Of a stretch of DNA of 64,000 nt, positions 61,865-64,000 are shown in pieces. The stretch spans positions 910,001 through 974,000 of the forward strand of contig NZ_CP047095.1 in NCBI RefSeq assembly GCF_009806575.1. The letters are read 5' to 3'. Both the position numbers and the translations under genes were made by a program. Within the stretch, counting starts at the first letter, position 1, and every line of letters starts with the position of its first letter. Below the pieces are notes generated by a model. That model saw only the letters and a list, made by a program, of their open reading frames with translations. It made no database searches and had not been told where the DNA came from. This DNA is from Rossellomorea marisflavi. Its GTDB lineage: Bacteria > Bacillota > Bacilli > Bacillales > Bacillaceae_B.

Positions 61865-61878
61865 CGAACAAATGTTCG
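61865..61878 (+). promoter_or_regulatory. LexA (SOS) box
   Basis: CGAAC-AAAT-GTTCG, a perfect match to the Bacillus LexA/DinR consensus CGAAC-N4-GTTCG. It lies two bases before a TATAAT -10 element (61881-61886) ahead of the YolD-family gene, so LexA binding would block the promoter. Confidence 0.92.
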
Positions 61879-61906
61879 GTTATAATAACGGGCAGAGGTG
61901 ATTGAA

Positions 61907-62245
61907 ATGATTAGAGACAGAGGGAAAATCAAATGGACGTCGCTCATGCTCCCGGAGCACGTCAAGGAACTGAGGGATATATGGGAGGTATTCGAGCGCG
62001 ATACGAAGCCTGAAGTCGACATCTTCGCCTTGAGCGAGATGGAGGAGCGGATCCGCTATGCCATGGAGTACCACCTTCCCCTGCGGATGAAAATATGGAA
62101 TGAATTGAAAGGGAAATGTGAAATGAAGACGGGTACGATTCATTATCTGAATGAACGGGACCGGAATCTGATGCTTGAGTGCGGCGATGAGGGGTTCGTC
62201 CGGGTACGCGTGGAGGACCTGATTTCGGTGGATGTAGTGGAATAA
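61907..62245 (+). CDS. YolD-like family protein
   Basis: 112 residues from ATG 61907 (AGAGGTG site). Family signature at the start: MIRDRGKIKWTSLMLPEHVK, then the acidic EERIRYAMEYHLPLRM and a C-terminal LISVDVVE. YolD proteins usually accompany Y-family DNA polymerases (UvrX/YqjW) in SOS operons. Here no polymerase gene follows, only a small membrane protein and a GNAT. The LexA box upstream shows that it is DNA-damage inducible. Role unknown, presumed to assist translesion synthesis. Confidence 0.92.
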   Translation: MIRDRGKIKWTSLMLPEHVKELRDIWEVFERDTKPEVDIFALSEMEERIRYAMEYHLPLRMKIWNELKGKCEMKTGTIHYLNERDRNLMLECGDEGFVRVRVEDLISVDVVE

Positions 62246-62322
62246 GAACGGCAGGGACATTTGCGGAAACGTGAGTGTCTTTGTTTATGGGAAATAAAAG
62301 GAAATCACACGGAGGATATGAT

Positions 62323-62373
62323 ATGGTAATAGAGAAGTGCTTTTACGAGCGGTTATTGATCAAGAAGAGATAA
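62323..62373 (+). CDS. Possible 16-aa peptide ORF
   Basis: ATG 62323 with a GGAGG site seven bases upstream (62311-62315) opens a 16-codon frame (MVIEKCFYERLLIKKR) ending just before the ribosome site of the next gene. It could be a leader peptide or chance. Only the ribosome site supports it. Confidence 0.25.
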   Translation: MVIEKCFYERLLIKKR

Positions 62374-62390
62374 TGGGGGTGGAAATCATC

Positions 62391-62579
62391 TTGAAGAAAT
62401 TCACCATGACGGGGAAAATCCTTTTTACGATGGGGTTCATCCTATTTGTACTAAGCTCTTTTCTGTATTCAGAATTCACTGAGGAAGGTTATTGGAAGAT
62501 GGGGTTGATCATCGGTGCCCTAGTGGCCATCAGTTCCAACTTTTTCACAAACAAACGTTCATCCAAGAGGAGAGCCTGA
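62391..62579 (+). CDS. Small membrane protein
   Basis: 62 residues from TTG 62391, with GGGGGTGG seven bases upstream; the frame is open back to 62337. Two hydrophobic helices (about 10-25 and 35-52) and a basic tail NKRSSKRRA. No family recognised. It ends one base before the GNAT gene, so the two are coupled. Confidence 0.6.
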   Translation: MKKFTMTGKILFTMGFILFVLSSFLYSEFTEEGYWKMGLIIGALVAISSNFFTNKRSSKRRA

Positions 62580-62580
62580 C

Positions 62581-62997
62581 ATGATTAAACAAATCGAGCA
62601 TCCGCAAGCCTGGGATCTCCGCCACACCGTCATGTGGCCGGACAGACCCTATGACTATATCAAGGTGGAAGGGGATGAATCGGCCCTGCACTACGGACTC
62701 TTTCATGAAGGTGACCTGAAGTCCGTCATCTCCCTCTTCATCGAGGATGGGGAGTGTCAGTTCAGGAAGTTTGCCACCCTTGAAGAAGAGCAGGGAAAGG
62801 GCTACGGGAGCCGACTGCTTGACTATGTACTCGAAGAACTAAAAGCCATGGGCATCCGCCGGATCTGGTGCAACGCACGCACCGAGAAAGCCGGCCTCTA
62901 TACCCGGTTCGGCTTGCGTGAAACCGATCGCCACTTCACCAAAGGTGGCAAGGCGTATGTGATCATGGAAATGGCGCATCCGTCAAAGGAGGGGTAG
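62581..62997 (+). CDS. GNAT-family acetyltransferase
   Basis: 138 residues from ATG 62581 (GAGGAGAG site). FRKFATLEEEQGKGYGSRLL carries the acetyl-CoA-binding QxxGxG/A loop; IWCNARTEKAGLYTRFGLRE follows, as in small YitI/YjcF-like acetyltransferases. Substrate unknown. Four bases from the next gene. Confidence 0.88.
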   Translation: MIKQIEHPQAWDLRHTVMWPDRPYDYIKVEGDESALHYGLFHEGDLKSVISLFIEDGECQFRKFATLEEEQGKGYGSRLLDYVLEELKAMGIRRIWCNARTEKAGLYTRFGLRETDRHFTKGGKAYVIMEMAHPSKEG

Positions 62998-63000
62998 CCA

Positions 63001-63582
63001 ATGGAGGTCACATTCATCCGACATGGGCAGGGGGAGCATACGCTGAGCCTGCCGGAAAGCTTGCAGTTGGAGGATCCGTCATTGACGGAAGCGGGGAGAG
63101 AGCAGGCGAGAAGCCTTTCGTCCGTTTTCGATGTCACGAAGGATGATCTAGTGGTGGCGAGCCCTACGCGAAGGACCTTGCAAACGGCCTCCTTGATTGC
63201 CGGTGAATCGGGGTGCAGGCGGGTCGTGCATCCGTTGGTGTCCCCGAGGATGTTCCCGCAGAAGCAGGGGGCAATGACCCTTCCATGCGACCGGATGCTC
63301 GACCAGGAGACAATTGGAACCGAATTTCCTGGGTTTGAGTTGGGATCAGGGATGGACCGGAACATGTGGACGTCAGGTATCAATGTCTTGCCCCATGACG
63401 AGTTTGCAAAATGCGCAGATGTCTTTTTACGGTGGGCTGAGGAACAGGGGGCATGTCACGTGTACGTGGTGTCCCATGACGGAACGATCATGGCGTACCG
63501 GGAGCGGTTGAGGGGTGAAACACTGTCCAGGGCTCACTTTTTGAGTGATGCGGGCTGGATCAGGGAGCGGTTTGGACAGTGA
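63001..63582 (+). CDS. Histidine phosphatase family protein
   Basis: 193 residues from ATG 63001 (AAGGAGGGG site). Phosphoglycerate-mutase-like fold: catalytic FIRHGQGEH (RHG with the phospho-accepting His), LTEAGREQA, SPTRRTLQTA with the second Arg, and the second His in VVSHDG. It removes phosphate from a small metabolite; the substrate is not readable. Cotranscribed with the GNAT gene before it. Confidence 0.9.
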   Translation: MEVTFIRHGQGEHTLSLPESLQLEDPSLTEAGREQARSLSSVFDVTKDDLVVASPTRRTLQTASLIAGESGCRRVVHPLVSPRMFPQKQGAMTLPCDRMLDQETIGTEFPGFELGSGMDRNMWTSGINVLPHDEFAKCADVFLRWAEEQGACHVYVVSHDGTIMAYRERLRGETLSRAHFLSDAGWIRERFGQ

Positions 63583-63756
63583 CCGCTACAAAAGGCTGCC
63601 TCACAGCAGCCGGTAGTCATGCGTTCTGTTCCCGTGTGATTTTCAAACGGATCAGCAGTCTGAAGAAGAGCTCATTGTAGAGGACCATCCTGTTTTACCG
63701 GTTGATCAAACGGGTAAACTACGTCTGTAAACATTTACGGAAGCGAGGAGATAATG

Positions 63757-64000
63757 ATGAAGATCTCATATCATGGCCACTCAGTGGTGAAATTCGAAAC
63801 AAACGGAAAAACGATCCTTGTTGATCCGTTCATCAACGGGAATGAATATACCGATCTAAATGCAGATGACGTCAAAGCTGATGTGATCATCCTGACCCAC
63901 GGACATAACGATCACGTGGGTGATACTGTCGCCATCGCGAAAAGGAATGACGCCTTGGTGATCGCACCGAACGAGCTGGCGAACTATCTTGGCCTTCAGG
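63757..64000 (+). CDS. UPF0173 metal-dependent hydrolase (5' part)
   Basis: The start of a gene that runs out of the window; 81 residues are visible from ATG 63757 (ATG 63754 possible) behind GCGAGGAG. Opening [14 protein letters not shown], then [10 protein letters not shown] and the metallo-beta-lactamase-fold motif [10 protein letters not shown] (HxHxDH). This is the UPF0173 (YtkL) group of predicted hydrolases. The 63583-63756 gap has a GGCTGC/GCAGCC hairpin near 63596 without a T-run and an inverted repeat near 63694, but no gene. Confidence 0.9.
   Translation, partial: MKISYHGHSVVKFETNGKTILVDPFINGNEYTDLNADDVKADVIILTHGHNDHVGDTVAIAKRNDALVIAPNELANYLGLQ

Overview
The window looks like a Bacillaceae chromosome: strong AGGAGG-type ribosome binding sites, frequent TTG/GTG starts, a LytR-CpsA-Psr protein, a YolD protein behind a Bacillus-type LexA box, YoaS/YozG-like and UPF0173 genes. 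The flanking genes are visibly GC-richer than the central ~42 kb; a marine Bacillus/Rossellomorea-like host is a guess.

Left flank (1-18.4 kb): a cut-off secreted HNH nuclease, several small membrane proteins and lipoproteins, GNAT acetyltransferases (one frameshifted), an LCP cell-wall ligase, a two-component system (6107-8628), a HAD dehalogenase, and an isolated phage-type replication module (replisome organiser, helicase loader, DnaB-type helicase; 12290-14583). A 52-aa membrane ORF lies at 16125-16283.

Centre (18.6-60.6 kb): a lower-GC biosynthetic island. It opens with an Sfp-type phosphopantetheinyl transferase. A MerR/TipAS regulator then sits beside two divergent promoters, both with 19-bp spacers and dyad symmetry. 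Next come a DUF4097 lipoprotein, a PadR regulator with an operator, and two ABC transporters. The core is two NRPS proteins: A-T-C-A-T-C-A-T (2693 aa, no thioesterase) and C-A-T-TE (1325 aa), together enough for a tetrapeptide. Around them are precursor genes: glutamate mutase S and E (3-methylaspartate); a threonine-kinase-like GHMP kinase, a cysteine-synthase-like enzyme and an argininosuccinate-lyase-like enzyme (diaminobutyrate or diaminopropionate); complete CarA and CarB plus an atypical carbamoyltransferase (a carbamoylated amino acid); a threonine-aldolase-like enzyme and an ATP-grasp ligase. A separate block holds a KAS III, a lone ACP, two degenerate malonyltransferase-like proteins, an SDR and a GNAT. 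The first adenylation domain has an aspartate code (DLTKIGHVGK by eye), which fits 3-methylaspartate. I infer a tetrapeptide-class product containing methyl-Asp and a diamino acid, one residue probably ureido, perhaps extended or acylated by the KAS/ACP block. I do not recognise a described product with this gene set.

Right flank (60.6-64 kb): GC-richer housekeeping-type genes (VOC protein, frameshifted SnoaL-like gene, LexA-box YolD gene, GNAT, histidine phosphatase, start of a UPF0173 hydrolase). No tRNA, rRNA, CRISPR array or complete insertion sequence was seen.
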